DNA of 64,000 bases, from contig JACMZG010001908.1 in NCBI GenBank assembly GCA_018340805.1, forward strand, positions 47,924,524-47,988,523. The letters run 5' to 3'. Made by a program: the position numbers and the translations under genes. This DNA comes from Microvelia longipes (Eukaryota > Arthropoda > Insecta > Hemiptera > Veliidae). A model generated the notes under the pieces. That model searched no databases, was not told the DNA's origin, and was given only the letters and a program-made list of their open reading frames with translations. Positions 1 to 11,814 of the stretch are shown one piece after another (position 1 is the first letter of the stretch; every line of letters begins with the position of its first letter).

Positions 1-29
1 AAAGTTTAATTTTTATTAAATGACGTATA

Positions 30-135
30 CGTTTTTTGAAATTGTAAAAAATCGAAAAATACTCCGATTGAGTTGAAATTTGGTACAAGTATCGCCCTTC
101 ATATAATAAATAAGTGTTCTAAGTTTTAATACGGT
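30..135 (+). repeat. Family A interspersed repeat, head fragment
   Basis: This fragment reads like the head of an abundant repeat found about 15 times in the window: a run resembling ATCGAAAAATACTCCGATTG is followed by GTTGAAATTTGGTACAAGT. Comparable heads lie near 12.83, 16.33, 25.70 and 38.50 kb. No coding capacity is visible and the element ends are not defined. Confidence 0.6.
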
Positions 136-182
136 AATTATATCCACTGTATTCAGTGGATATATCATCAAAAAGTAAAGGG

Positions 183-300
183 CGAGGTCAGTCGATCAAT
201 CATCGGGCGAGGTCAGTACTTGGATGGGTGACAGCCGGGAACCATAAGAATAATTTTACTTTCTCAAGATGACGCACTGCAATATAAATTTTTCAAAACA
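183..300 (+). mobile_element. 5S rRNA-derived SINE, partial copy
   Basis: GGTCAGTACTTGGATGGGTG followed by ACAGCCGGGAACC is the 3' part of a 5S rRNA gene, which includes its internal promoter C region. It continues into a non-5S body (CTCAAGATGACGCACTGCAA) that matches the body of the copies at 30.3 kb and 36.2 kb. A GGGCGAGGTCAGT segment is duplicated just upstream. This is what a SINE3-type (5S-headed) retroposon looks like. The copy is truncated and a 5S pseudogene origin is the alternative. Confidence 0.65.
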
Positions 301-397
301 ACTTTCAATAAAACTGCAAATAAACTTTCCCTAGCCTGGCAGATCAAGTCCGAAAATGGGTTGTATTAAGTTAAGATTGCCCAGCTAAGCAGGTGCA

Positions 398-500
398 CTT
401 AAAAATACGGCCCTCCGGCCCGTAGTCGCTCCGCGGTCTCGGCGCTTCGCGCCTTGCCATCTTCGTGGCCCTCCATGTGGCCGTTTTGCGTCCACATACA
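398..500 (+). repeat. GC-rich module with GGCGCTTCGCGCC core
   Basis: A sharply GC-rich island of about 100 bp in AT-rich DNA. It centres on the self-complementary core GGCGCTTCGCGCC. A related module lies in reverse orientation at 14.91-15.01 kb. No function is recognised. Confidence 0.55.
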
Positions 501-3500
501 ATTATTTAGATCAACTACTTTCTTAACCAAAACATTGCATACCTAGTGTCCTTCACCTAGTAAGGAGCATTAACATACACAGTTTTAACAAATAAATAGA
601 GGCTTAGGTGTTTAAGGATTAAGGCCTGTAAAAAAGGTCATAAAGTATTCAGAAATTGTTTACTAATTGCAACTAATCCAATATAACTTCTAACTTAGTT
701 AAAATATTTTATTTTACTTAGATTCAGGTTCACCATCATCGAAAACATAAAGATCATCTATGAAATCCCAGATGTCTCAACTTTAGTCAAAATAATGTAG
801 TGTAAAAGAAACCATATTTTTACTCATTGGTAATGACGTCAAAATTAAGTAATTTGCTAAAACTGTTCCCAGTTAAAAAATTGCTAAAACCGGTCCCAGT
901 CATTTCAGAATGCCGACGACAATATAAACTTCTTAGAGGTCTGTCCGCTTCGCGGGCCTACTTAGCTCACCGTAGTTTCGTAGGATACGAATTTGTCCTG
1001 TCAACACTTACACATCTGGCACTAGCAATCATTTATATAAACTTTTGGATTTATTAACGTTCCATATGTTCGCTGTTTTTATGAACACATATTGGATTTT
1101 GCTTAAAATTTACTATGCTCTTTCTGTCATAGAAATTGATTTTTGAAGCCGTTTGACTAGAACGGTGTTTACCAGAAATATGTATTATCCATACATATTT
1201 GTTATTACGACACATTAAATTGTATTTAAATTTATTGTCTAATTTGCAAGTGTTGCAAATTAGACAATTCATGAAAAGTAGATCTCTTTTTTGGTATACG
1301 ATCCTTACCTGGTCACTTATAAGAGTTAAGGAAGCAAAATAAAAAAATAATTTTAAAAAACGGACTGCGATATATTATATAACTACAGTTTGCTTTTACA
1401 CTTAATCTTTTTTATAAAGAAAAAAAACTAGTAATATATAAGAGTATCATGATATTTTGTCGATCAAGGAGTTTCAAGCATAATGGAAAACACTAGTGAT
1501 AGATATAAATTCTAGACAGTGATAGATTGATTTCTCCGCTCTCTTGTGTTCCATGCTATGACTTCAAACAAGACTTTGCATTCACCCAACATATACTCTT
1601 AACAAATAAAAACCTTACTTGTGTTTTATAGCCATAACACTAAGGTATTATTTATACAGTATTAAACTAAGAGTATGAATAAAATAATAATTCTAGCGCC
1701 CAAAACTGAGTGTTTTAAGTGTATTTGAAAATTTTACTTCTTTTTATAATAAAAAAAAGAATACCTAAATCTAGAGATTTATTTTGCATGGTGATACATC
1801 CTATATATTTTAAAAAAATAATGAGTAAATAAATTAATTATTGAAAAGTAGAAGATAAAAATAAACACATTTATGAACAAATAAATTAAATACAAAAGGA
1901 GTTGATCTATTAAGGGACGTAATACCGTGTTTTATCCTTACTTAATATTATTGCAGTAAAGTAATCCAAGCATAGAGATATATTACTAGAGGGGCCCTAT
2001 TGGTTAAATTTTAAAACATTAAAAAATTAATCTGAACCATCGCTTATAAATAAAATAAAGTAATCAGTACAAAATCACAATAACTTTACTAATATAATGT
2101 TAAAAATACAAATCAAAATGCGCGCGAAGGCAATATCAATTGATTTATTGTAACCCTAGTTTACTCTTGAAGGAGGTTTTAATATGGTTACACAGAGCCC
2201 TAAAACGATGTTTCAGGCCTTTCAATGTATTGAGATAGGCTATGCCCCCTCTAGTATTATATTTATATGAATCCAAGAATAATAACAAAGGGCTAACAGT
2301 TCTGATTTGAATTCATAAATCATAATAATATAAGGAACGAATCTAGAGATCATTGATTGTGATTGCTCAATAGCATTTTTAGAGAAATCATGATCAGGGC
2401 GATCATTGTAATGAAAACTTTTAAAGCAGCAATTTTGTCGAAGAAGCAAAATAGTCTAATAAAATGCACTCTAAGTTTAACTTCCCCCGGGAAGACATAA
2501 GCAGAAAATTCTAATATAAAACTGCTTTTATTGAAAAAGAATCAAAACTTTTAGAAAGTTTCCAGCTCTAAAGAAGACGAACTGATTTTATTTTCATCAT
2601 GACTATTTTCTTTAAAATAAACAACCATTAACCAAGCACTAAAAAAATGTACATGAATCAACTATAAGATGAGGTATGACCATTAGTAAGATAAGCATGT
2701 ATTGTATGGAGACAGCTGACAAGGTCTCCCTCCAAAAGAGTCTACTAGAGTTAGAGGTATCAAGGCAAGGTTTATCATCAGCTGATAGGGGGTAAACCCT
2801 ATGAGATAGGGTTATCAGCTGGTAGGACTTTGAGGAATATTCATCCGATCAATACCTGACGACCCCTCGCTCCTGGGCGGGGTCTCATACCCTCTCACTG
2901 ACACACTAACACACTTTAATTGACGATTATAATACCTCTCCCTTCATAATTACCCACCTCCCTTCGTGACCAACACAATAATTTTAATAGAATTTTAAAA
3001 TAACTAAAGCTAATTTAGCTTACATCAAAATAACTAAGTGAAGAAAGGACAAAATTAGATTATATTTAATTCTTTATCCCTTAGTCCTTCCCTACAACAT
3101 TAATTTCATAAAAAAGTATAAAGCTTAGCATGAATGAAAATTCTTTTAATTAAGTGATCATACCTTAATAATAAAATAACTAACTAATAAGGACTTCCAC
3201 AAAAAGAATAAACACAAATAAAAGTAGTCAATTATTTATAAAAATAAATACGCACTAAGAAAGTCGTGAAAGGTTTCTAATTACCGAGAATAAAAAAAAA
3301 CATTACAAAGGTCTAACAGTAATCCTAAATATAAACCATTCTTAAAGATAAAACAGATTTATAAGGTTGGCTGTATCCGACTAATTATATTTATTACCAC
3401 AATCGAAAACAATGGTAATATTATTTATTATTATTTCTTTATAAATGGCCTGAATCTAAAACCTTCAGGAATCTAATTAATTAGGTTGTTAAATAGGTTG

Positions 3501-3595
3501 AGAATCAAGTCTATATTTTTAAACGTGGACATTTGTATTTAAAAACAGTTAAAGTCAAATAAGTAAGTCAAAATTTATAACGAAAAAATCTCCCC
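501..3595. other. AT-rich non-coding span
   Basis: I see no gene here; open frames are short and unlike any family. Around 2.70-2.93 kb there is a GC-richer patch (GACCCCTCGCTCCTGGGCGG) that resembles one near 8.54-8.59 kb, so both are probably pieces of one repeat. The rest is simple AT-rich sequence. Confidence 0.6.
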
Positions 3596-4228
3596 TAAAA
3601 AACGAAAAATCTACTCTCCTCATAGCGTTGTTGGGGAGTAACGATCTAAAAAGGTTACTCAGAGACCTTCTTAAATGGTTACTTCCCTCATAGCGTTGTT
3701 GGGGATAACGATCTAAAAAAGGTTTACTCAGAGACCTTCTTTAATGGTTACTTCCCTCATAGCGTTGTTGGGGAGTACCATCAGAAGAAGGTTACAGAGA
3801 CTTCTTTAAACTTCCCTAGCGTTTGGGGGAGTAACCATCTGAAGAAGGTTACTCAGAGACCTTCTTTAATGTTACTCCCCTCATAGCGTTTGTTGGGGAG
3901 TAACCATCAGAAGAAGGTTACTCAGAGACCTTCTTTAAATGGTTACTTCCCTCATAGCGTTGTTGGGGAGTAACCATCAGAAGAAGGTTACCAGAGACTT
4001 CTTTAAATGGTTACTTCCTCATAGCGTTGTTGGGGAGTAACCATCTGAAGAAGGTTACTCAGAGACCTTCTTTAAATGGTTTACTTCCCTCATAGCGTTG
4101 TTGGGATAACCATCAGAAGGTTACTCAGAGACCTTCTTTAAATGGTCACTTCCCTCATAGCGTTGTTGGGGAGTAACCATCAGAAGAAGGTACTCAGAGA
4201 CCTTCTTTAAATGGTTACTCCCGTCATA
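3596..4228. repeat. 70-bp tandem satellite, about 9 units
   Basis: The unit begins GTTACTTCCCTCATAGCGTT and ends near CCTTCTTTAAATG. Each unit contains two small internal palindromes, AGAAGGT/ACCTTCT and GTTACTCCCC/GGGGAGTAAC, so single strands could form repeated hairpins. Several units carry short deletions. It lies about 0.7 kb beyond the Shaker exon on its intronic 3' side. Confidence 0.9.
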
Positions 4229-4254
4229 GCCTTGCTTTACTTGTAAAGCAAGGC
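4229..4254. repeat. Perfect 12-bp stem hairpin ending the 70-bp array
   Basis: GCCTTGCTTTAC, a TT loop, and the exact complement GTAAAGCAAGGC. It abuts the last satellite unit and replaces the expected GCGTTGTTGGGG. It may mark the array boundary. Confidence 0.8.
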
Positions 4255-4891
4255 ATAATTAGGTAGAAAAATTACTTTAAATGGAATAAATTTATTTCAA
4301 TATTTATAAATGTGCTGCAGTCTACATCAGTACTCTGACGCCGATTCTGGTTAATGATGACAATGCGAAATCTAATCCAGCTCGCAAATAAATTAAGTCG
4401 ATTCGTATCTTCGTTGAGTGTAATGAACTTCAGTCTATACTATGATCTTAACATCAACTGTGACAAATATCCAACAGAATATCGTCACTGTTATTTGCCA
4501 AATAATAATTTTTCTTACTTTCGCAGTTAGATAATGGTCAAGTAGATTAGAAATCAGTAGGTAGTTAATACGCAAGCAACGTGCAATATCGTTATAACGA
4601 GTATTCAAAGTCAGAATTGTTAGTTGTCATAGTATAGTTAGTTGTCACAGTATAGTAAGTTGGCAAATTGTTGTAACAATTAGCAAATTTTAAAAATTTG
4701 ACAGATGAAATAAAAATTGTGAAAACGCAGACTTAACAAAAACTATATCTTTAACGCTAACTGACTTTCTTGCATTTTGGGCAGCTACAACTGTTAACGA
4801 CCATTTTACATTGTTTAAAATGTAAAACGTACAGATCAAATAAATGGTTCAAGAATAGAATATTAAAAAAGTATTACTGGGGATAACTTAC
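4255..4891. other. Intron sequence 3' of the Shaker exon
   Basis: AT-rich, without a recognisable gene. A short direct duplication around GTTGTCATAGTATAGTTA lies at 4.62-4.67 kb. The S1-S6 exons of Shaker would be expected further along the minus strand, and none is visible down to position 1. Confidence 0.6.
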
Positions 4892-5157
4892 CTAAATTTA
4901 TTAGTTGCTAACTCTCCAAGTTCATAAAATTTAATTTCTTCGGAGAATACGTCGAGCGGGACGTTAACTGGACGGCGGAGACGGCCTCCGCTTTGATAAT
5001 AATATAATATGGCGTCAAAGGACGGCCGATTCCTATCAAAGAAATATTCGTTGCGGAGTGGGTCGAAGTAGCGAATTCGCCGGGACGGGTCGCCCAGTAG
5101 CGTGTCTGGGAACTGGTTAAGCGTCCTTAGTTGAGTTTCAAACCTCAGACCGCTTAC
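4892..5157 (-). CDS. Sh: Shaker (Kv1) potassium channel, T1 domain exon
   Basis: This is one internal exon of a voltage-gated potassium channel alpha subunit. The 266-bp exon reads from [19 protein letters not shown] to INKFR-like ATNKFR, and includes [14 protein letters not shown] and [14 protein letters not shown]. This is the cytoplasmic T1 tetramerisation domain that restricts assembly to Kv1-type subunits, and it lacks the HX5CX20CC zinc site of Kv2-4 relatives, as expected. The splice sites are clear: acceptor TTTTGTTTCAG before GTAAGCGG (exon starts in phase 0), donor TTTAG|GTAAGTT (the exon leaves AG of an Arg codon). Identity is near-complete with insect Shaker, with a few conservative differences such as ELATNKF near the end. 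Residues encoded before VSGLRF by simple read-through are intron. The neighbouring coding exons are not in this window. Confidence 0.96.
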
Positions 5158-5812
5158 CTGAAACAAAATAACAATTTCCTTGTAACATAAAAACATTAAA
5201 AGTACCAGACATAGAAGTGGAAGTGATAGGTATAGTGAATGAATACCATAAAATGTATTATTTTCCTTGATAGTCGAACCGTGTTGTCAGTTGATACAGT
5301 TAGTCTGTCAGGTTTATAAAAGCACGGTAACACAAAATCAGACGTCTAAAAGGAGAAAAATTCGAGAAAAAAATGTTTTCAAAAACTTTCTACGTGGAAT
5401 TAGTTTATAATAATCGTAGAAATTGCCATCGGTCATCGGTACACTCAAACTTCCATCCATTACAGTTGCGTTTCATTCAATACACATAATGAAACTACGA
5501 GAAATGTCTCAATCATCCGAATCTTGTCTAGTCTATGATATAATCAAACCTAACCCTGTAAGTAAATATCAGAGCTGCTTGGGACTTGTGCGTTACCAGT
5601 ACTTATACTTTAAAAAGCTACTCTGTCTAAGAGTGCATGGGGTATAGCCGTCATAGCCGCAGTTCGCAAATGGCATGTGAAAATAAAAGGGTTAACATAT
5701 GTATAATAATAAATGGAATGAATGATATTAAAAAGAGAATAAATAGATAATAACATATTATATTTGAAAAAGCTTAAAGCTTGTCCGATGAAATCGATGT
5801 TAATTTAAATAG
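5158..5812. other. Intron sequence 5' of the Shaker exon
   Basis: AT-rich sequence with no recognisable gene or repeat. The branch point and polypyrimidine tract of the Shaker acceptor lie in the first 40 bases of this span on the minus strand. Confidence 0.6.
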
Positions 5813-7529
5813 GAAAATAATTCTGGCACGGTGATCCGCATGTCGGGCGAATTTCCTTTGGATGCGTGTTTGCGTGCTTTACATTATATAAGTTTACAAC
5901 TACTAATAAATAATTCCAGCGTGGTGGTCCGCTGTCGGGCGAATTTCATTTAGAATGCGTGTTTCCGTGCTAAACAACCCATTTCTTGCTTATGCAAGAA
6001 CCATGCCCATAGCGTGGTTCCGGTTCATGCTTTAGAACCTAAGCAGTTACTCAATTGTCAAGCACTGCTCGTAACTCATTTTGTCTGTATTTTCCAAAGG
6101 AAATGCGCTAAAAACCTTTAAACATAACTGACTAAGCTTAAAGATAAGTAACTAATCTTTAAACTAGTGCAAATAATGAAGTGCGTACTTCTAATTTTAG
6201 AGGCATAGTTTTGTACAACAACTGGATGATTATGCGCATTTCCTTTGGAAAATACAGACAAAATGAGTTACGAGCAGTGCTTGACAATTGAGTAACTGCT
6301 TAGGTTCTAAAGCATGAACCGGAACCACGCTATGGGCATGGTTCTTGCATAAGCAAGAAATGGGTTGTTTAGCACGGAAACACGCATTCTAAATGAAATT
6401 CGCCCGACAGCGGACCACCACGCTGGAATTATTTACTTAGTAGTTGTAAACTTATATAATGTAAAAAGCACGCAAACACGCATCCAAAGGAAATTCGCCC
6501 GACATGCGGATCACCGTGCCAGAATTATTTTCTAGTTGTAAACTTATATTAGGTAAAAAAACGATAAAAAATTATTGTCCCTACTAGGATTTGAACCCAG
6601 GTACTCTGGGTTTGAGTGCTCGCATCCAAAGGAAATTCGCCCGACATGCGGACCTCCGCGACAGAATTATTTTCTAGTTATAAACTTATATTAAGTAAAA
6701 AAAACGATAAAAAATTATCGACCCTACCAGGATGTGAACCCAGGTACCCTGAGTTTAAGTGGTCGTATTGACTCCGGACCACTGGCATTCACCTTAGAGG
6801 CCCAAAAAACATTGAAAATGACACCCTACTCGAAATTTAATTTTCAACGACCGTAATTTTGGTTTTCTATACTTTTTGTGGTTTTTTTCGACTTTTTGGT
6901 AACTTAAAGTAGTCGTATCGACTTCGGATCGGTTTCATTCGATTCAGCGCCCAAAATTACATAGAAAACGACACCCTACTCGAAATTTATTTTTTATCAA
7001 CCTAAATTTTGGTTTTCGGTAATTTAGAATGGTTTTTTCGATTTTTAGGCTTATAGTGGTCGTATCGACTTCGGACCGGTTTCATTCGATTCAGCGTCTC
7101 AAAAAACATAAATATTGACCTTTTTCGCGGCAAAAAATTAACCCTGAATTTTGCCGATTTTTGAAAATTTTGCTGACTCAGCAAACCGGTTAATGACGTC
7201 ACAAAAACCTGGTTTTCAATAGGGTTCGTGTCCTCCCGAAGGTTGATTTTTGTACCAAGTTTGGTTAAAAAAATTAATCCTTCGAAAGATAGAGTGTTTA
7301 CAAGAAAGTGTCTAGAAACATATTATATACATATATATATAATATATATATATATATAATAATATATATATATATATATATAATAATATATATATATATA
7401 TATATATAAAGTCTCGCGAAACGTATTTTTCGTCATTAGGGACCTCTGAAACGGATTTGTGTCGTGGTCCGAGGTTTGAATTCCGCCATGACGCCTATCC
7501 CATTAGCCGAATTTCCAAAGGAAATTCGC
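5813..7529. mobile_element. Composite palindromic element, copy 1
   Basis: Its arms, 5813-6110 and 6234-6532, are near-perfect inverted repeats around a loop of about 120 bp. They carry GCGAATTTCCTTTGG twice as outward-facing motifs. To the right lie two roughly 150-bp direct repeats with the phrase AGGATTTGAACCCAGGTAC (on the minus strand a tRNA-like B box, GGTTCAAATCC). Three repeats of about 145 bp with GTCGTATCGACTTCGGACCG follow, then a TA tract and a last 120-bp module ending ATTTCCAAAGGAAATTCGC. A second copy lies at 48.35-50.62 kb. No protein is encoded. It resembles a foldback-type element, but the class is not recognised. Confidence 0.8.
7325..7408. repeat. (TA)n microsatellite inside composite element copy 1
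   Basis: An almost pure TA tract with occasional ATAAT interruptions, between the 145-bp repeats and the terminal module. The equivalent tract in copy 2 is split by about 0.5 kb of other DNA. Confidence 0.95.
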
Positions 7530-7603
7530 ATAACGGATACTAGGAATCTTAGAACTGTTTTTTCATCACATCAGATTCACTATAATCATCCTCCCTTATT
7601 CGG

Positions 7604-7672
7604 ACACGACTTTAAGCAAACACAATACTTTTCCTACACACCTACTGATGAATGAGGAAAAGTAAAAATCTT
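7604..7672 (+). repeat. Family A interspersed repeat, 3' end fragment
   Basis: AAACACAATACTTTTCCTAC, then a near-copy of the family A 3' end GGTATAAATGAGGAAAAGT. It lies directly beyond the composite element. Confidence 0.6.
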
Positions 7673-7803
7673 GCAGTTAAAATTTCATAAATTTTATAAT
7701 CCAGGAAATTTTATGAATCAGCTCATATTAAACTCTTTCATTTATGGAACCTGAGGAGGAGAAAGACTAAGTTAAAAATGATCTTAAATTGTAGCTTTAG
7801 ATC

Positions 7804-8092
7804 TATATTAATGAATCAATCCTGAACATTGAATACATGCTGGAGTGTCTGTTATTATAAAGTTATCAGAAATACTTGGTGAGTACGCAAGTCTCTGAGT
7901 CCCTCGCCCGTTACCGATCTGAGATGGGCTCAATCCATGCAATAAATATATTAGGCGAGATCGACCAAATTATCATATACTTCATTTCATCTGTTTTATT
8001 CCTTACAGTAGCTGAAGGAAAATTTATAATTGTCAGTTATAAGTCTTTTTAGATTTGGTAGAAAAAGCTGATAGGATTGATTCATTAATATA
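7804..8092. repeat. Pair of perfect 21-bp inverted repeats enclosing 250 bp
   Basis: CTATATTAATGAATCAATCC(T) at about 7804 is exactly complementary to the sequence ending near 8092. This could be a small element with terminal inverted repeats. No target duplication was recognised. Confidence 0.5.
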
Positions 8093-10863
8093 GTTCTCTC
8101 CATCGACATCATACATAGCAGCGAGTAGAAATTAAGAGGAAAATTTGTTCAAAATTCTAGCAATTTGAGTGGAATTATACCATTTTCCCAATCAAACAAA
8201 ACACATGAGTCTTACACATGGTTACAATAAATAGATAATAAAAACTGCCTTTATTAAAACAATCAACAAAGTAGAGTTAAAAATAAAATGAATTATGAAA
8301 GAAAAAGTGAAAATAGTACAAAGTAAAAGATGATTTATGTATAAGTAGAAAGAAAATGAAGAAAAACTATGAATTTCTCATGTCAAGAATAAAGAAAGTG
8401 ATCAATAAACACTTAAAAAGGCACAATAAACTCTTTCAAGTAGTCAGGTTTTATGTTTATTACAATGAGATACCTAAAAATAGATTTAAATCTATATAGG
8501 CTGAATAAAAGGTAAAAAGACTTTTAATATGAAATAGAGCGTGGGACCCTTTTGACCTCCTGCCCGGGGGCGGAGAGTGACACTCTAAACGGCGATACTG
8601 TTGTTAATGTTAATGAACGGTTTATAAATGTAAAAAAAAGTAAGAAGGAAAAATGGAGGATGAAGGAGGTCTCTTTATACAGGGTCATTCACTGTGTCAG
8701 TAGGAAAAGGAAGAAGGGCCGATGAGAATTTTCTAAAATCAGAGTAAGGGGTTAGTGGTTTGGAAGGGAAGCAGTTAGGAGACTAGGGGACCAAATACTT
8801 AGAGATAGATGATTAGCGAGTGTAAGGAGAGGGATAGAGTCAAGGGGCGGCAGTGTCACACGGCTGATTAAAACTCTGCTGAGTCTGTGACAAACAACCA
8901 TGGGAGGAGATACTTAATTGGTACTGGAGGGCGGTCGAGAGCAGGCCCTAGTACTTGGCTCTAAGAGTGAAAAAGAAAACTAGTTTTCTTCTCTCATTCA
9001 AAAATCTATATGCACTTCAAAAGACTTGCCTTGCAGTCCTTATCTTCTTTCTCTCACTACATTCTTCCTACAACTCTATTCAGCTATCCTTCTTTACTTT
9101 ATACTTCACTTTCTCGCTTAAAACCCACTCTTGGAATATTTCCCTTAACATTTCATGACAAGAACTCGGTTCTTGTCTTTATTTCTTCCCTTGTATTTCC
9201 ACTACTCTTAAGAAAGTTCACAGTTCCTACCACAGAGTTCAGAAAACAGTTTCTGTCTTTCTTTGCAACGTATTCAAGAGGTTGAACCTTCTTGAGTGGC
9301 GCTCATCCCTTTGCTTTGCCCACTCAAACTTTTCTGTTACATCTTTCTCTACCAAATTACATATTGTCAGTCATGGAAAACCAAAAACATAAATACGCGT
9401 TATAGTAATCAGTAGGAAAAGTATCTCCGTAATGTTTATAATTTAAAATACACTCGATTATAATTATCACACACTCCACCTGCGCTAAATCTTATTAATT
9501 TATTCATTATAAAAATACATAATATCATTATATATAAAGCTCAGTCTCCAAACGCTAAAAGCAAATAGCATTGGAGTATTCATTACATTATAAAATAACA
9601 TACAACAATGTAAAAACAATTAACCAGTACAAAACTGAACTAATAAGATACTTAATAACAAAGCAAAATATAAAAAAATTAATGGAAAGACCAGCAAAAG
9701 TTAAAGTAAACGTAAAAGAAAGACTGTTATTTAAAACAGAAAAGATTAAATAACAAGATGAATAGATAGACCAGTTAAAATATAAATAAATAAGCTGGCT
9801 AAACTTAGTGCTGATCATTGAGGATGAAAGGGAAACTAGAACGGATGCTGGATAAGGAAAGAACATTAGGATACATAGTTGAAGACTTTCAGGAGGAAAA
9901 CACATATAACAAGAAGGCAGGTGGAATTATATAAAGCTTGCCGTCCTGGCAGCAGTACAATGATCTGTGGACTTCTTAACCCAGTGGACTTAATAACAGT
10001 GAACTTTCTTAATCTCGCTTGATTTAGTCGACTCAAATGTATTCCTAACTCGAACAACATACTAAAGGATAGGACGGCCTAGGGATCTATACAGCATGAC
10101 TAAACAATCAAGAGAAATATCGGCAGCAATACGTTGAATTAAGCCAAGTCCCTGATTAGCCTTACTAATCATCTATTAACAAAAATCCGCATAATTCAAG
10201 GCTTTTATTGGGGTCACGGAATAGTTGTTTATGCAACGAAGGAAGGAAGATATTTTTACAGTTCAAATTTGAGTCACAGCTCCTATGGCAAGCCGAGGGA
10301 GAAAACTTCATTAGCTCTCGAGGCCGACAGGCCCAGAAAGAAAAATAAACTAGCCTAGCTCTTGAGGCTTGCCGCGGGGATGATACGAGAGATAAAATCT
10401 TCTATTTGGGTTGCATACAATACTTTACTAAAGATTATTTAACTGATACAAGCAGATCTTACAAACAAATGAAGCTCCCAAAGGAGGCGAATGACAATTA
10501 CAGTGAGATTTAACGAGACATAATAATGGTATAAATTACTTACAACTCAAGGAGTAGATAAACAATATTTAAACATCCATTCTAACATTCTCAAGGTAAA
10601 AAATAATTCAGATCTTAGGCATCAAACCATGCAAGGAAGCGACACGCAATACACTTGCCAAGGGTAATGCGCAGTTACAACAGATCCTCATTTATGCCAA
10701 CACAATTAAAAAAGTATTATGTTGGCACTAAAAATCATACCGGGATTTTTAAGGTGTTTTTAAGACCTTCTGTGTAGTTTTTCCCAAGTTTTCAGTGTGT
10801 GAGTGTTTAAATGTCTCTGTGACTGTTTTTGAATAAGTGGATGTGTGTGCTATCATGTACTTT
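8093..10863. other. AT-rich non-coding span
   Basis: No gene recognised. A GC-richer patch at 8.54-8.59 kb resembles 2.85-2.89 kb. A pyrimidine-rich stretch on the plus strand at 8.98-9.36 kb gives open frames that look compositional rather than coding. The remainder is ordinary AT-rich sequence. Confidence 0.55.
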
Positions 10864-11377
10864 CCAATGTGATTATGCTAGAGAGTAAACTTAGATTATG
10901 CTAGAGAGTTTAAACTTAGATTATGCTAGAGAGTTTAATCTTAGATTATGCTAGACAGTTTAAACTTAGATTATGCTAGAGAGTTTAAACTTAGATGATG
11001 CTAGAGAGTTTAAACTTAGATTATGCTAGAGAGTTTAACTAGATATGCTAGAGAGTTTAAACTTAGATTATGCTAGAGTTTAAACTTAGCTAGAGTTTAA
11101 CTTAGATATGCTAGACAGTTTAAACTTAGATGATGCTAGAGAGTTTAAACTTAGAGATGCTAGAGAGTTTAAACTTAGCTATTTAACCTAGACAGTTAAC
11201 TTAGATGATGCTAGAGAGTTTAAACTTAGATTATGCTAGAGAGTTTAAACTTAGAATATGCTAGACAGTTGAAACTTAGATGATGCTAGAGAGTTTAAAC
11301 TTAGATTATGCTAGAGAGTTTAAACTTAGAATATGCTAGTGAGTTTAACTTAGATATGCAGAGAGTTTAAACTTAGT
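10864..11377. repeat. 25-bp tandem satellite, about 20 units
   Basis: The unit is ATTATGCTAGAGAGTTTAAA + CTTAG, with variants TGATG and GACAG and with short deletions in the middle of the array. Confidence 0.95.
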
Positions 11378-11489
11378 ACAAAATGAATCAATAGGTCTAG
11401 TTGAGCTATCCGGAGAATGTTTTTATTATGATTTTATAAACCGGCAATAATGACTTATCAAATACATATCAGCTTTAGAAAACGTGGAG

Positions 11490-11612
11490 AATGGTTCTAT
11501 GAATCACACACATACAGACAAACAGACAATTTTGAGAAAACTACTAAGGAGGTAATAAAAACATCTGAAACGGATAATTCAGTTTCGGTATAAAGGAGGA
11601 AATGAAAAGAAG
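11490..11612 (+). repeat. Family A interspersed repeat, 3' module
   Basis: CACACACATACAGACAAACA, then a near-copy of the family phrase CACTCAGGAGGT and TGAAACGGATAATT. The terminal GGTATAAATGAGGAAAAG part is diverged. Confidence 0.7.
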
Positions 11613-11814
11613 TTACTTGATTTATTAGCACTACGGGTTGCCGACCAGATTTATAAAAGAACACAGTTCTTTTATAAGGAAGCAAGTACGGTAACGTCGT
11701 GGCTACGTTACCGTACAGTGATTGGAGACGACTCCGTTCTTGTATATAAACTGTTTAATAATATTTACTTATTAATACGGGAAAATCGAGTAACACGAAA
11801 TCAATATTACAAGA

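Noticed and set aside
3596..4228. CRISPR-like array
   Set aside because: Units are contiguous tandem copies with no unique spacers, and the genome is eukaryotic. The same holds for the other arrays.
5158..5196. N-terminal extension [13 protein letters not shown] before the Shaker exon
   Set aside because: This is intron: it is the pyrimidine-rich acceptor region ending in TTTGTTTCAG.
9010..9285. 91-codon plus-strand frame
   Set aside because: Pyrimidine-rich stretch with Ser/Leu/Phe/Thr-biased translation in two frames, no family resemblance.
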